This document shows positions 11,801 to 22,815 of a stretch of 64,000 nucleotides of DNA, in pieces; position 1 is the stretch's first letter, and each line of letters begins with the position of its first letter. Both the position numbers and the translations under genes were made by a program. The notes under the pieces were generated by a model. It searched no databases, was not told the DNA's origin, and saw only the letters and a program-made list of their open reading frames with translations. Source of the DNA: Serendipita indica DSM 11827 (lineage: Eukaryota; Basidiomycota; Agaricomycetes; Sebacinales; Serendipitaceae); assembly GCA_910890315.1 (NCBI GenBank), contig CAJVGD010000002.1, positions 868,001 through 932,000 of the forward strand. The letters are read 5' to 3'.

Positions 11801-14730
11801 GTCGGGATCCAGAGAGCGAACTTCGTCGATCATGGAATTTATGAGATCTGCCTCGTCCTCGTATACTGTATACTTGAGGTCACGCAATCGAGCTGGATTA
11901 AAGTTGGAATTCCTAGCAGCGAGAACCCCGGACTCATACGAGGCCCTTCGATCATGATCTCCTTCCTGCACGCCTCCATCGTAGAAACACCAAGATATTG
12001 CTGCGATTTCGTGCTCTTCCGGATCGTAAGCCGATCGATCAGTCGCCACTGCCTCAAATGTCAGCCGCGGTAGCGACAGGAAATTGTACGAACCAAACAG
12101 TTCCAGGGAAAGCATTGAGAGGGATTGGAATTCAGACATCTTCGACGCTGTCGGCTTGAGTCGACCAACAAACGAGCCACGCTGTGTTGCCCCTTCAAGC
12201 TAGTCATCCGATGAGAACACATGCAGCAAGAGCAAATGCGAAACCTCACTTGTGATTGCCATTTTCGTTTATCGGGGGGATCCTTCATCCGTTCTTGTAT
12301 TAACCAACGCTTAGTTTCTCGACGCGATGGTGGCGCTCCAGCATATTCCCATCCAGATCGAACCGCGGGCTCGATAGGTACTCGAACAATCGATTTTCCC
12401 TCATCATCGGCATCCAACCACTCGGGAAGGTCGTCCCCACGTAGATGAAACTGAAGTCCACCATACTCCTTGGCGGAATCAGGAACGTCTTCGGCTCTAG
12501 AGTAGTAGGGATCGCGATACTCTTGTTGTGGGATACCGAGTGGTGCCAACCTTGAAAGAAGGAATTGCGACGTTGGTGGTAGAGGTGAGTATTCAAGGGC
12601 GGTCTTGCTGCTTTTGAGCGTTCTGGTTATCGGCCAGTGCTCGGCGCCTTTCTTTGAAGAGACAGAGGAAGCGATATCTCCTCGGAGGACTCCAGAGACT
12701 TCGTTACCAGCTAAAGGCAGCTTCCTTGGCATCTGAGTAGGTGTCGACTGACTATCGTCAGTTGCATTGGCCGGGTCAGGAACTGAGTAGCATATAAGGC
12801 ACGAACCAAGCTATTGCACCTTGGACGCACCGACAGTGTTTGTAACCATTTCAGATTTGTTCTTCATGACTTGAGCTGTGGTGATTGTGGAGTTAGAGGT
12901 TCGTTTTTCAAGTAATGAGCGAGTGCAATTATCATTCTGGCCTCTATTGAAATGTATGTTCAGAAAGCATGGCATTAAACCATTGTATTTACCTGGGCGT
13001 TGGCGTCGGAGTACGTGACCTATCCTCATCGGATCTGCATCTCAATAAGACCAAATCCAGCATCAACAACCGCTTACCCCTCTGGAGAAACCGCGTCAAT
13101 ACCTGGTCTTGAACCTGCATCAGTAAGAGGACGCCTGTTATACGGGCTTACTGAGCCAGAAGCATTAGGTCACTGTTTTTGACTGCGGATAGATGTGGCA
13201 ATGGTCCAGACGTCTCCCAATGCATCTCTGGTGGGGGACCATACTCAGGGTCATCAATCACAGGATCAATGGGTGCCTCTTGTTCATGGTGCCACTGTTC
13301 CCAGCTGATTTCGTCTCCTTGCTCCAAATTGGGTGCTTCAAAGGACTGGGATCGAAGAAGTTTGGTGTCTACCTCGCCATGTGTCTCTTGCTTGAAATCT
13401 TGTGCTTCTGTACGATCGAACGGATTCTGTGTTGTGGACGTGCCTATTCTCTCCCCTGCAGGCCTCCAAGTTTTGTGGGGCTTGTCCCAAAGTGCTTGGA
13501 CGCTCTCAAATGTGGTCATCACCCATTGTTCCCATGTCTGTGACTTGGCTGGTGGTTCTTGATCACAGTCAAGTCGTATCTTGTTCTGTAGTTCCGCGGT
13601 AAGAATGGGTTCCATTGCCCACTCTCCCCCAAACATCCTATCGGAAGGGTTGAAAGATGGGATCTCTGGGGAAGGCGTCAGGCCCTTGGCGATGCGGCGC
13701 CGTTTCTCATCCTCCCATAATTCACGGACAGAAGACACGAGGTGCTCTTCCGGCGTCTCTGGAGCAGGAACTTGCAATTCATGGTGCAAATGTCGCGCGC
13801 TCACTCTATGACGATTGAGGATGTTATACGAGGCTACGTCAAACTCCAAAGGCATCGAAGTGGTTGGATGATAAAGTGGCTGTTCAATGTCTGAGACTTG
13901 TTAGATGGAATAGCATCGCCATGTCTCCGACTCACCGTCACTGTTCCGCGGAGTTCGGTAATGGACGTCCCGTAAATCGACCCAATCACATCCGTAGAGG
14001 TTAAAGTCACACCTAATGCGCGTTAAAGTGATATCCCTGACCAGATTTTAGGATAGCACACATGAATTGGAGGGGATAGCTGAGGTGTGCTTCAAAAACG
14101 TTCATTTTGCGTCCCATCACAGATCCAGATTGCAGAATGAGTATCGCACGGCTGATTTGATCCGGAATTGTGAGCATAATCTTCAGGAATGGCGAGTAGC
14201 CCACATGAAAGCCGTAGAAGTGAATTCCCTTGACGAGGACTATGGCTCGTACGAATTGGCCGAGTGCGTTCTGGTGGTTGCGGTTGAGTGAGATGGCAAT
14301 CGCAGAGTTTAGTGCGTGATGGAGACGTGAGATGTAGCGGTTGACTTGACAGGGGCATTAGATGTGGCAAACCGAACCGGCACAATTTACATACCAGCCT
14401 CGGGATTGAGGGATCCTTCGTAAGAGATGTAAAAGTACGGAAACACCTGATGCACGTGAAGGCATGCCCTTTCGCCACCAGACGTCGTTCCAAAGATGCG
14501 GACGACGGGAACTCTTCTTGCGACGATGCCTTGAGCGTTACCTGGGTCGTCCAAAGGCCCAGGTTCGGCCATGATATGGTCTATTGCATTGATGCGAATA
14601 CGGATATCTGGTTGTTGGGAGCTGATGGGACGCGTTGAAGTCAAGAATTGAAATGCAAAGCATGAATTTCAGCGTCTATTATACATTCCATGGACAATAC
14701 TTACCCTCCCTCGTCGGGTGAAGCGTTCAT
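8826..14730 (-). CDS. REV3: DNA polymerase zeta catalytic subunit Rev3
   Basis: B-family polymerase for error-prone translesion synthesis, partner of Rev7 and of the Pol31/Pol32 accessory subunits. Exon 1 (14730-14705, MNASPDEGG) joins exon 2 (14620-14395), whose RIRINAIDHIM opening is typical of Rev3. Downstream are VRELLGRAP, polymerase motif A (LDFQSLYPSVM), motif B (KFIANVTYGYTSASFSGR), motif C (YGDTDSLF) and KKRYVGFKYE. The C-terminus holds two Cys clusters, CMVCENI...CLTC and CASC...C, which in Rev3 form the zinc site and the Fe-S site that binds Pol31. The exonuclease-like region (DPDVLCGWEV) looks degenerate, as known for Pol zeta. There are at least 15 exons. The region 12800-13900 is the poorly conserved linker; its introns are the least certain, but the frame stays open with an intron at 13151-13035. 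Confidence 0.95.
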
Positions 14731-14908
14731 GGTTGAGGTCGAGATGAGACATTCGCTGCCACCAGTGTTGCGTCGTCTTTGACGTACGTGTTACCAACAG
14801 AGATTCCAAGTTGCACCATCCAGCTCATCTTATGAAAATTCTCTGGCCAAAACCGGAGCCTTTGTTGATGGTTGGAGATCAAATCAAGCTTCGACTCGAC
14901 CACATCAC

Positions 14909-15842
14909 ATGGAGTTTATCCAAGCTCTCGACAGCAACTTTTTGGTCCTTATACATGCAGTAAGTTGACATTGGGGTGCTAAACAGTACGCTAAACATAT
15001 CAAGGGCGTTGCGTTTATTACCAGTGCTTGGGTTTCTCCCACGTATAACCTGCCAATATTTCTATTCGGGATCTACGCGCAAAACTACATAGAGTCTCAT
15101 GAACCTCTGCGAATGGTACATAGTTCCCAGGCTTGCTATTGAGCTAACGATGAGCAGTTTGTAGGCTTCGTGGGCGTGTCGTGGCTACTTGATCTTATAT
15201 GGCTCTTCAACAATGACCCTGCAACCCTCATCAAGATTCTCATCATACTCGCTTGGATGTTGAAGATGTTAACTTTCGCTAGCTTGTTACTTGGGCTCAG
15301 GAGAAGATCTGGAGGTGGTCTGCCGGGACTAGGAGACTATACACACGCCGAGACAGGTAATTGCACTCCATTCTATCGGATCCTTGACTAATATTATTGG
15401 CTTAGTATGGAATATGCCAACACCAGGGGGCGCATACACGTCGACCGGTGGCGACCGAGCAGTGGATACCGGAAATGCAAAGCCATTGCCAACTGCACCA
15501 TCTCCAGCTCCAGCTCCTCCTGTTCCAACCATGCCGCACGTTCCGCCCGCGCAACCGATAGTACACCATCAACAAGCACCTGCGATGCCCGCAGCACCCG
15601 CAGCACCAGTGCCAGCTGGTGCTCCCCTCCAGGAACGTTCACCATCTAATATGATGCAGCAGGCTTGTAGAACTATCCTGAATAACCATATGCGTACAGT
15701 AACCGAAACTAGCCGCGCGGTCCGTTATATATCCTTTCATCAACCCATTGTGTCCGATCTTCTGTTCGAGTTCTCCGTGGTCTGCGAGCAGAGTCACTCT
15801 GCCCTTGCAGCGTGGTTTCCCGGGCGTAGGATGGTTGAATAG
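14909..15842 (+). CDS. Four-helix membrane protein, AGTRAP-like, with Pro/Ala-rich tail
   Basis: Exons 14909-14959, 15005-15115, 15158-15356 and 15406-15842 give 265 residues. Four hydrophobic segments occupy the first 110 residues: around FLVLIHAGVAFITSAW, NLPIFLFGIYAQNYI, FVGFVGVSWLLDLIWLF and KILIILAWMLKMLTFASLLL. The loop-and-helix pattern, with W-L-L-D in helix 3 and a Lys-containing helix 4 followed by RRRSGG, resembles the angiotensin-receptor-associated protein (AGTRAP) family. That match is from memory and tentative. The second half is low complexity (many P, A and PAPAPP runs) and probably cytosolic. The gene is divergent from REV3 with 178 bp between start codons. Function unknown. 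Confidence 0.65.
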
Positions 15843-15906
15843 GATATTGTCCAGCATTTAATCTGAGTAGCTGTTAGCGTTTACAGACAAATTGGGGCTC
15901 AAAAAC

Positions 15907-18900
15907 TCACAAAGGTGCATTTTCCTGCGCTCTCGTCCGCTCAGACGAGTCGGATGGTCGACGCTGATCGTCTATCCGCAAATCTCGTCGTCGTGAGCTG
16001 TTGTTACTGCCCCCACTATCGTTCCGTCTCACACGTTGCGAGGGGACAGCGAAAGGTCCAGCTGGTACGACCGATTGTGCAGCGCGCATGCCCGGAGTCC
16101 AACTTGGTAGTCGTGCTGCAGGGGCGTTTGATGGCATAGCAGAATTGATTCTTTGATTGGAATTTTTGCGTTTCTGACACGAACGAAGCAGACAGCTGAG
16201 GAGAGACCACAGAATGACGATTACGATAATGCCGACCACGACAGTCACGGGGATTGAAATTTGCAAGTTTTGCGTATACCAGGCCTAAATAATGTGAGCT
16301 AATGCTTACATGAAACCAAAGGTGCACTCTCACCACTGCGGTTTGTAACAAGGTGCCAGAACGGCATGTACCGGTAATACAAGTCCCTCCAAATCCTGCA
16401 GAATTGAGACAGCGTTGCAAAAAAGATGGATGGCTTACCACAAGGGGACCCATCGACGAGTTGAGAGTTCAGCACGATGCATTGCGCTGGGTTTTTAGGA
16501 TCCGTGCACGAAATTTGACAGCTAGTATCCGAAGTTCGACAAGCTTCGGTCAAATTCAACGATGCACCGACAATCCTGCATTGTTGAGAGACAGAAGTGC
16601 ATGTTCCCATTGCACAAGCCAGACCATCGGCCCCACAGGATTGTCCTAACAAGAAATGAGGTTGAATTGCGACCGCTGATTTTCCATACCGTTTGGAGCC
16701 GTCTTGTCGGCCGGACATTCCGCTGAGGTGCCAGTGCAAGATTCAGCCACGTCGCATTTCGCATCCTTTGCAGGTCGACAAATCTGGCCAGCCGGCGCGA
16801 ATTGACAAGAACTTGTGCAGCATGAGCTACTCGACGGGTCACACACGGCATTGTTGATAAGTTTGCATGTCGCTGGGTCGCAGCATGACGAAGTACTCCC
16901 CGCGCCGGGATCGCATTCTTCACCTTTGAAAGTGATTGGTTTCTGTCACTCAACGCAGTCGTTTACTTACCAGCTTCAACAATGCCGTTTCCACACATCT
17001 GAAGCGAGAAGGTACGCTGTGTTACATCCGGAGGTTTGATGCAGCTAGTGTCGATACTAGAGCTACGCATCAACGAACCTAAGCCGCGCGTCAATGCATG
17101 GAACGACTGGGATCAGGGGACTTACATATGTTTCCGATCGTGCACGGACTGAATACCTTTTCCGTTGCGGATGAAGTGGGATTCATCAAGAACTGATTCG
17201 TGGCGTCGCATTGGCCGCTGTTCAGTGGGCAGCAGTTACTTGAGAGTGTGCAACCGGCCGTACAATCGTGAATGGCCCCAAGGTTGTGACCGATTTCGTG
17301 GCTGATGACTTGCCATTCCGTCCTGCCCGCGGTGGAAACGCCAGTCCCGGATACAACAGAAGGAGCGTTGCCGGTCGCCTTTTTCATACAGACAGTCCCA
17401 AGCCATGCTACACCAACCTCTTGGGATGCAGAGGTACCTCCAGAAGGACAGCCACTCATGAGGTGCCAAAGTCCGGTAGGATCGCTCGCAGGGTTTGAAA
17501 GTGCATCAAACTTTTGGCCTCTCCAAGCCGAAAACAGGGACAGCCGCTCGTTTAGGCTCACCGAGCCACAAGGGACATTCCATGGGTTTGTGGGGTCACT
17601 TGTTGGGCAGGTAGGATCACTGATCTGGAGTTCGACGATACCCAAACTAATGTTGAACGTGGACTGATTTGATGTAAGTTCACGTTGATATTCTCTGTGG
17701 TACTCACTTTGTACAGCAGGCTGACCGTATTGAATGTGCGCAGGATATTTTGCGTTGCATTGGTATTGCCTCCATTTGATTGCGTATAGGTACAATCCGC
17801 AGCAACACCAATGTAAATCTGATCTCGTTAGATTTGATCAGAAAGGTAAGAGTGACCTACAATCTGTTGGGTGGTCGGGCAACCAGCAGTTTGGCCAATA
17901 GTATCAATAAAGCTGGCAATGGCATGAGCAAAACAACGCCGCAGGCTTGAATTATTTACTTTGAGCTCGAGTTAGCGCCTCCTCCAATGTCTCCTTGGCG
18001 TTTCCGCAGCAGAGTAGCGTTAAAGCCGCCGCTCTCCCTTGGCGATATTATTCCAAGAGGATCCAACCAAGATGGTGGCGCGAGACGATCAAACCCGGCA
18101 CCGTACCGCAGTACAGGGTGCGAGGGATCCACGTTGTAGCCAAGCCTATCATGTGCACAGGAGAGTGGATTCTTGACGGGTCCAACCTGCTCGATGGGAA
18201 CCCCAAGTCGCGCTGCCTCTGCCTCTGCATGCGACATGAGATCAATGTCACGAAATATGACCATCTCCGAGTCGTATACTGGTTCAGGTTCGGGGTCTTC
18301 GGGATACTTGAGACGCAAATAATTATCGCGCGTCAAGACGTGGTGAACGACGCCGTCGACAGAGAAAGCGCCTTCGAAAACAGGAAGCCTATCCTCCAAT
18401 GGGTCACCAGCATCCAAGACGGTGATGCGTGCCCAGCCTCTGTGCCCACTTGGGTAAGGTGCATAAGGAGGGCGGATGACACCCCCAGCAACGTCTTCTT
18501 CCGCCTTGGCATCCGTAAACTCTTCGTCTATGACATCTCCGCCAAAAACGAGAAACTTATGCGGTAGTAGAGGCTGGACACGATCGACGACGGAGGCTCC
18601 CTTGTCGTTGCCAGGTCGATAATATGTAACGCGTGCGGCTGGATGAATGAGGTCAGAGTTTGGTTGTAGATGAAGATGAAATGTATCTGAAAAGGCGCTG
18701 ATGGTGATGCGAATCGAGTCGGTGTGCTGAACACGGGGTTGGTCCGTCCCAAGTCCACTTCGACTTTGTATTTTTCGAGCTTGGGAGTGCGTATTCGAGC
18801 TCGAGCGTGGAAGAACTTCCAATGTAGCGTCGTCCAGGTGCCAGAGGCGCTTCAATGGTGGAGGTCGTCTGCTTGAAGCTGGACGAAATTACATTAGCAG

Positions 18901-18998
18901 CTAAGCTCTCGTAAAACTAATCATCAGTAACTACCTTGAGATGGTGAAACAAAGAGTAAGAAAAGGGCGACAATGGCAAAGGGGTGGTAAGACAACAT
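15907..18998 (-). CDS. ADAM-family membrane metalloprotease-disintegrin
   Basis: Type I membrane zinc protease of the reprolysin (M12B) clan. Exon 1 (18998-18935) codes a signal peptide (AIVALFLLFVSPSQ). The propeptide region extends to about 17970. The catalytic domain starts near IYIGVAADCTYTQ and carries the zinc motif HEIGHNLGAIHD at about 17310-17270, with three zinc-binding His and the catalytic Glu; a Met-turn candidate (FLMNP) follows. Next are a disintegrin-like, Cys-rich region (CGNGIVEAGEECDPG, CCDPATC, CCTSSCQF), a second Cys-rich block, a membrane helix (ISIPVTVVVGIIVIVILWSL) and a cytosolic tail rich in Ser, Arg and Pro. This order matches fungal ADAM-B proteins, whose substrates are largely unknown. 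All key residues are present and no break was seen. The exons join by short introns. Confidence 0.94.
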
Positions 18999-19204
18999 GG
19001 CTTCAACTATGGGCGCCGACGAAAAGACCAAAGAAGACGAAACGAGCACAAAAACCCTCCTGGGGAGTGTGCTGGTCTGGCCGGGATGCCAGAGAGTGAG
19101 TCGCTGATTACTGGCGTGCTGCGGCCGTGTCCAAGGAGCGCAGCGCAACGGCGTGATCGTATGCTCACCGAAGACGGGGGGAAAATGTTTACAAAAAAGC
19201 TAGG

Positions 19205-21786
19205 CTACACAAAATCTTCCAATATTCTAGAGACGTCCATGAATGCACCTGCCCCTACTTCAATGGCCCCCAAGGCTTGCATCGTCGTATTCGAGTGGCG
19301 GTACATTCGTTCAATGAGAGGCATGGGTTCGTTGACGGTAGAGACTACAACCAGGTTAGAATGCCGTCACAGGCGACCGTCAGCACTCACGAAGAATAAC
19401 CCGGTTCGCCTCATCCGCTAACTGTAGCCTGGCTTCCTCGGAAACAAGATCTTTGCTGCGCTGGTCCGTTCGTGGATTATCATAAGCAACAAGACCAAAG
19501 GTTCGACGAAGTTGCTCTTTGACAAAAGGACGCGTGTCCGACTCCCACTCCTTTCTGAACTGCATCCCGTACTCGACCACACGTTCCACATATCGGATTA
19601 CCTGAATTTTATCTTCTTCCATGGCAGAGGGGGAAATTGGGGAGAGAAGAGAACCAGACTCGCCACGATTGCGCGACTGGGACCGACCACCGGTTCTGCT
19701 TGCACTCGAACGTCTTCGAGCGTTCGGCCTCCCTTTCCCTTTGGCGACAGAAGAACCAGAGTTTCCATTGGCCCACACGACATACCCTCGAGACGCTGGG
19801 GATGAGGGCACGACGTGCTCGTCGTCGTCCAGGTCCATGGCAAACGCGCCATCTGTGGGGACAGAACCGGATTTAGCCGCGTCGACTTCAGGTGGTTCAT
19901 GTTCCTTATCGCTCCTTCGTTTGACTTCCTGTGCCTCCAAGCTGAGCTCAACGAATTGCTGACACTGAAGCTTGAAGCGCAAGAGTCCTTCGTCGTGCGT
20001 CAACGATGCCGGAAAGTGCGATTGCATAATGGATAAAGCAAGGTCGATATCACCGTTTCTCACCGCATTGACAGCGCGGGTTCGATGCTCCATAGAATCA
20101 AGTCGGAGACGGACTGCAATGGAAAGCGGAAGCTCGTCGACGTCCATGGCGGGATCTGTTTTTGCAGGGGTTTCAGGCTTCTTGGATACTCGGTCAAGAA
20201 GTTGTGAGCGAAACTCGCGGGCCGTCTTGGCATATCCTTGAAAGACTAGATAGTCCATAACTAGGTCAGCCATCGCTCCTCGAAGACCCTCCTGCTGATC
20301 GCGTGCGGCACGCGCAAGACCGTCATCGGAATGCTCGCGCTTAGAAACGTCTACAGAGCTGATGTCGTAGTGTGATGCCTGAGGTTGAGATCTACTAAGG
20401 ATGGTGGTGTGGCTCTGCACATCTTTCCATGCCTTGAGCTTGATTCTAGAGACATGAGCGTCTATATCGAACAAAAATGGGGAGTCGCCGAAATTGGCTC
20501 GTATATGCTCATTTGAGGATCGGAGACCAATTGCCGGGTAGACATCGCGATCTGGGATGTCGCTGAAGACGGAGCCGATTAGGGTTCCATTCTTGGTAAA
20601 GAATGCGTTGTGGTCGAGAAAGTTGATCCCGCAGCCAATAACATCGTCGGCTGTGAAAATGAGCCTTTGTAGGTATGGTCATGGTCGACAACTTACTGCT
20701 AAAGTGAGGCCCAAACTCAGATCCAGGTCGGGGTTGACCGCCAAACGCGAGTCCGTCGTCACCATGATACCCCCAAGAACCGGCCTCCCAACCAGGAAGT
20801 TTGGAGACATGGAGTTCCTTGGTGGCAAACCTGTGCGAGAGTCAGTATGCGCAAGACCGGTAACGTGATCTATTTACCCTACAGAGATTTGCCTAGTAAT
20901 CTCATATCAGTTTGTCTGGTATTTTGGATGATCAACCTGACTCACCCTCTATAGCCCCGATCGAGAATCTTCACCTCGTAATAATAGACGCCGCAAGCTG
21001 CAGGAATCGAGCATTCTGCTCGAATAGCGGCGGCACTTCCCGTCTCTGACGTGCCCGAGTGTCCTGGAAAGCTTGTAAGCGGCCAACAGGATCATTTCGC
21101 GCGTCATACTGACCTGAAAAGTTGACTTCCTTTCCATTGGATGAGACGATCAGGTGGTTATGCTTGTCAGTCTCGCTCCACTGAGTTGGGATAGGCAATG
21201 CAGTGGGCCATGACGTGAAATTCCTGGGGATCTGCATCCTGTATCTTCGGCGAGACGAAAGACCAGAATGACCATGCGAAGAGTCTTCGCTGTCAGAGAT
21301 GATTTGTTGTGGATCTGGTGCGACTCTGCTGTTTGGTACAATAGCTTGTGGAGGTGGTGGACCGCCATGAAAGAGATTCGCCATGAGTGCGTTTGCGAGA
21401 TACGCGGGGGGAGTAAAGGTGGGGAGCCCTGCCCTGACAGCATTCGGCAATGCGCTGACGCTCGCCTGTGGTCTATTGGATAGATGAGAGCCAGCTCTTA
21501 GGCGTGTTGGTGAAATCGACGGCCGAGTTCCAACCGATGATGGTTGCCCATCTGTGGGCGTGGTTGGGCCGCGAATTACGCGTGGTCGGAACGAACTAGA
21601 CACGCTCTGTGCAAAAGGATGGACTGGAGGAGTAGTACTTGCGGTCGTGATGCCTGGCAGCGTTGGCCCGTGACCAGAGTCTCTCCTCCCACCAAACCGC
21701 TGTCTGCTAGCCTCGTCAAAGCTAGCAAGCATATGCTCCAGCCGTGATGTCGATGAATTAGATGGAATCGGGACTGCTGGCGGCAT
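19205..21786 (-). CDS. GID1: GID/CTLH ubiquitin ligase subunit Gid1 (Vid30/RanBPM-like)
   Basis: Scaffold of the GID/CTLH E3 ligase, which in yeast degrades gluconeogenic enzymes. The N-terminal 190 residues are a Ser/Pro-rich disordered stretch. A SPRY domain follows (GWEAGSWGYHGDDG, GCGINFLDHNAFFTKNG, VYPAIGLRSSNEHIRANFG). Then come a LisH helix (LVMDYLVFQGYAKTAREF), a CTLH region (MEHRTRAVNAVRNGDIDLAL) and, across a low-complexity Ser/Arg insert, a CRA domain whose last exon is 19344-19205, ending in DVSRILEDFV. The final intron is 19390-19345. The chosen ATG at 21786 (MPPAVPIP) avoids overlap with NFU1; an in-frame ATG at 21891 would overlap it. Divergent from NFU1. Confidence 0.93.
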
Positions 21787-21848
21787 GGCCTCTATAAAGC
21801 GGGTTGTAGTGGCCAGCTCCAGATCTTGACCAACGACCACAACCACCC

Positions 21849-22729
21849 ATGATCCCGCGCTGGGCGAGCTCGCTGAAAAACTCACGGCCACTGCTTCATC
21901 AGCATTCGCCTAGAATGCTTCCTCGACTGGCTTCGTCCACAAATCCAATGGCACAGTCATCTTTGAAATCATTTGGTAAACCCACCAAACGGCGCGTGAC
22001 AGCAAGGGCTAACGAAAAACACAGTTCGCACCATGTTCATCCAGACAGAATCGACGCCAAACGACGATTCTCTCAAGTTTATCCCTGGCCAGACCGTGAT
22101 GGGAACAGGTTCTGCGGAATTCACCGACACTCGTTCGGCTCTTGCATCCCCTTTGGCAATCCGCCTCATGGGAGTCGAAGGAGTGCGCTCCGTCTTCTTT
22201 GGTCCAGATTTTGTCACTGTGTCAAAGGTTTCTGACACACCATGGAGCATCGTCAAACCCGAAATATACTCAACCCTCATGGAGTTTTTCACATCCAAGC
22301 AGCCTCTATTCAGAACAGAAGAGGAGAGAAACCTAGCTGGGCCTCAGGATACAAGAATTCTCGACACCGACTCGGAAACCGTGGCCATGATCAAAGAATT
22401 ACTCGAGACACGGGTCAGACCGGCTATTATGGAGGATGGTGGGGACATTGAATATCGAGGTTTTGAATACGGGACTGTCAAGGTCAAGCTGAAGGGCTCT
22501 TGTCGAGGTTGTGATTCCAGCACCGTCACCCTGAAAAATGGCATTGAAAACATGATGCGGCACTACATCCCCGAGGTACAAAGAGTAGAGCAGGTGAGTA
22601 TCAAGACCGCCTTATCACCAGACTGCTCACCATTTGCAGGTGCTAGACCAAGAAGAAGCCATAGCCCTCGACGAGTTCAGCAAGTTTGAGGCCAAGCTCG
22701 AACAGAAACAAAAGAAGGACTCTCCGTAA
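21849..22729 (+). CDS. NFU1: Mitochondrial Fe-S scaffold/transfer protein NFU1
   Basis: Late-acting mitochondrial iron-sulfur carrier that hands 4Fe-4S clusters to lipoyl synthase and other targets. Exons 21849-21975, 22025-22593 and 22640-22729 give 261 residues. Residues 1-45 are basic and hydroxylated without acidic residues, as in a matrix presequence. The Nfu_N domain follows (TMFIQTESTPND, LKFIPG, SPLAIRLM, VFFGPDFVTVSK), then the NifU C-terminal domain with IMEDGGDIEY and the cluster-binding CxxC in GSCRGCDSSTVTL. The tail is Lys-rich. The start codon is 63 bp from that of GID1 on the other strand; a downstream ATG (MLPRLASS) is a possible alternative start. Confidence 0.96.
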
Positions 22730-22815
22730 GTTACCTATCTATTCTGGGCACACATAATTAAAACGTGCAAGCATGGCGCAGTATATGAGCCCATAGACAA
22801 CCTCATGTCGCATAC

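Noticed and set aside
13179-13562. 127-residue + frame
   Set aside because: Antisense to the REV3 linker exon, which reads open and in frame with conserved flanks.
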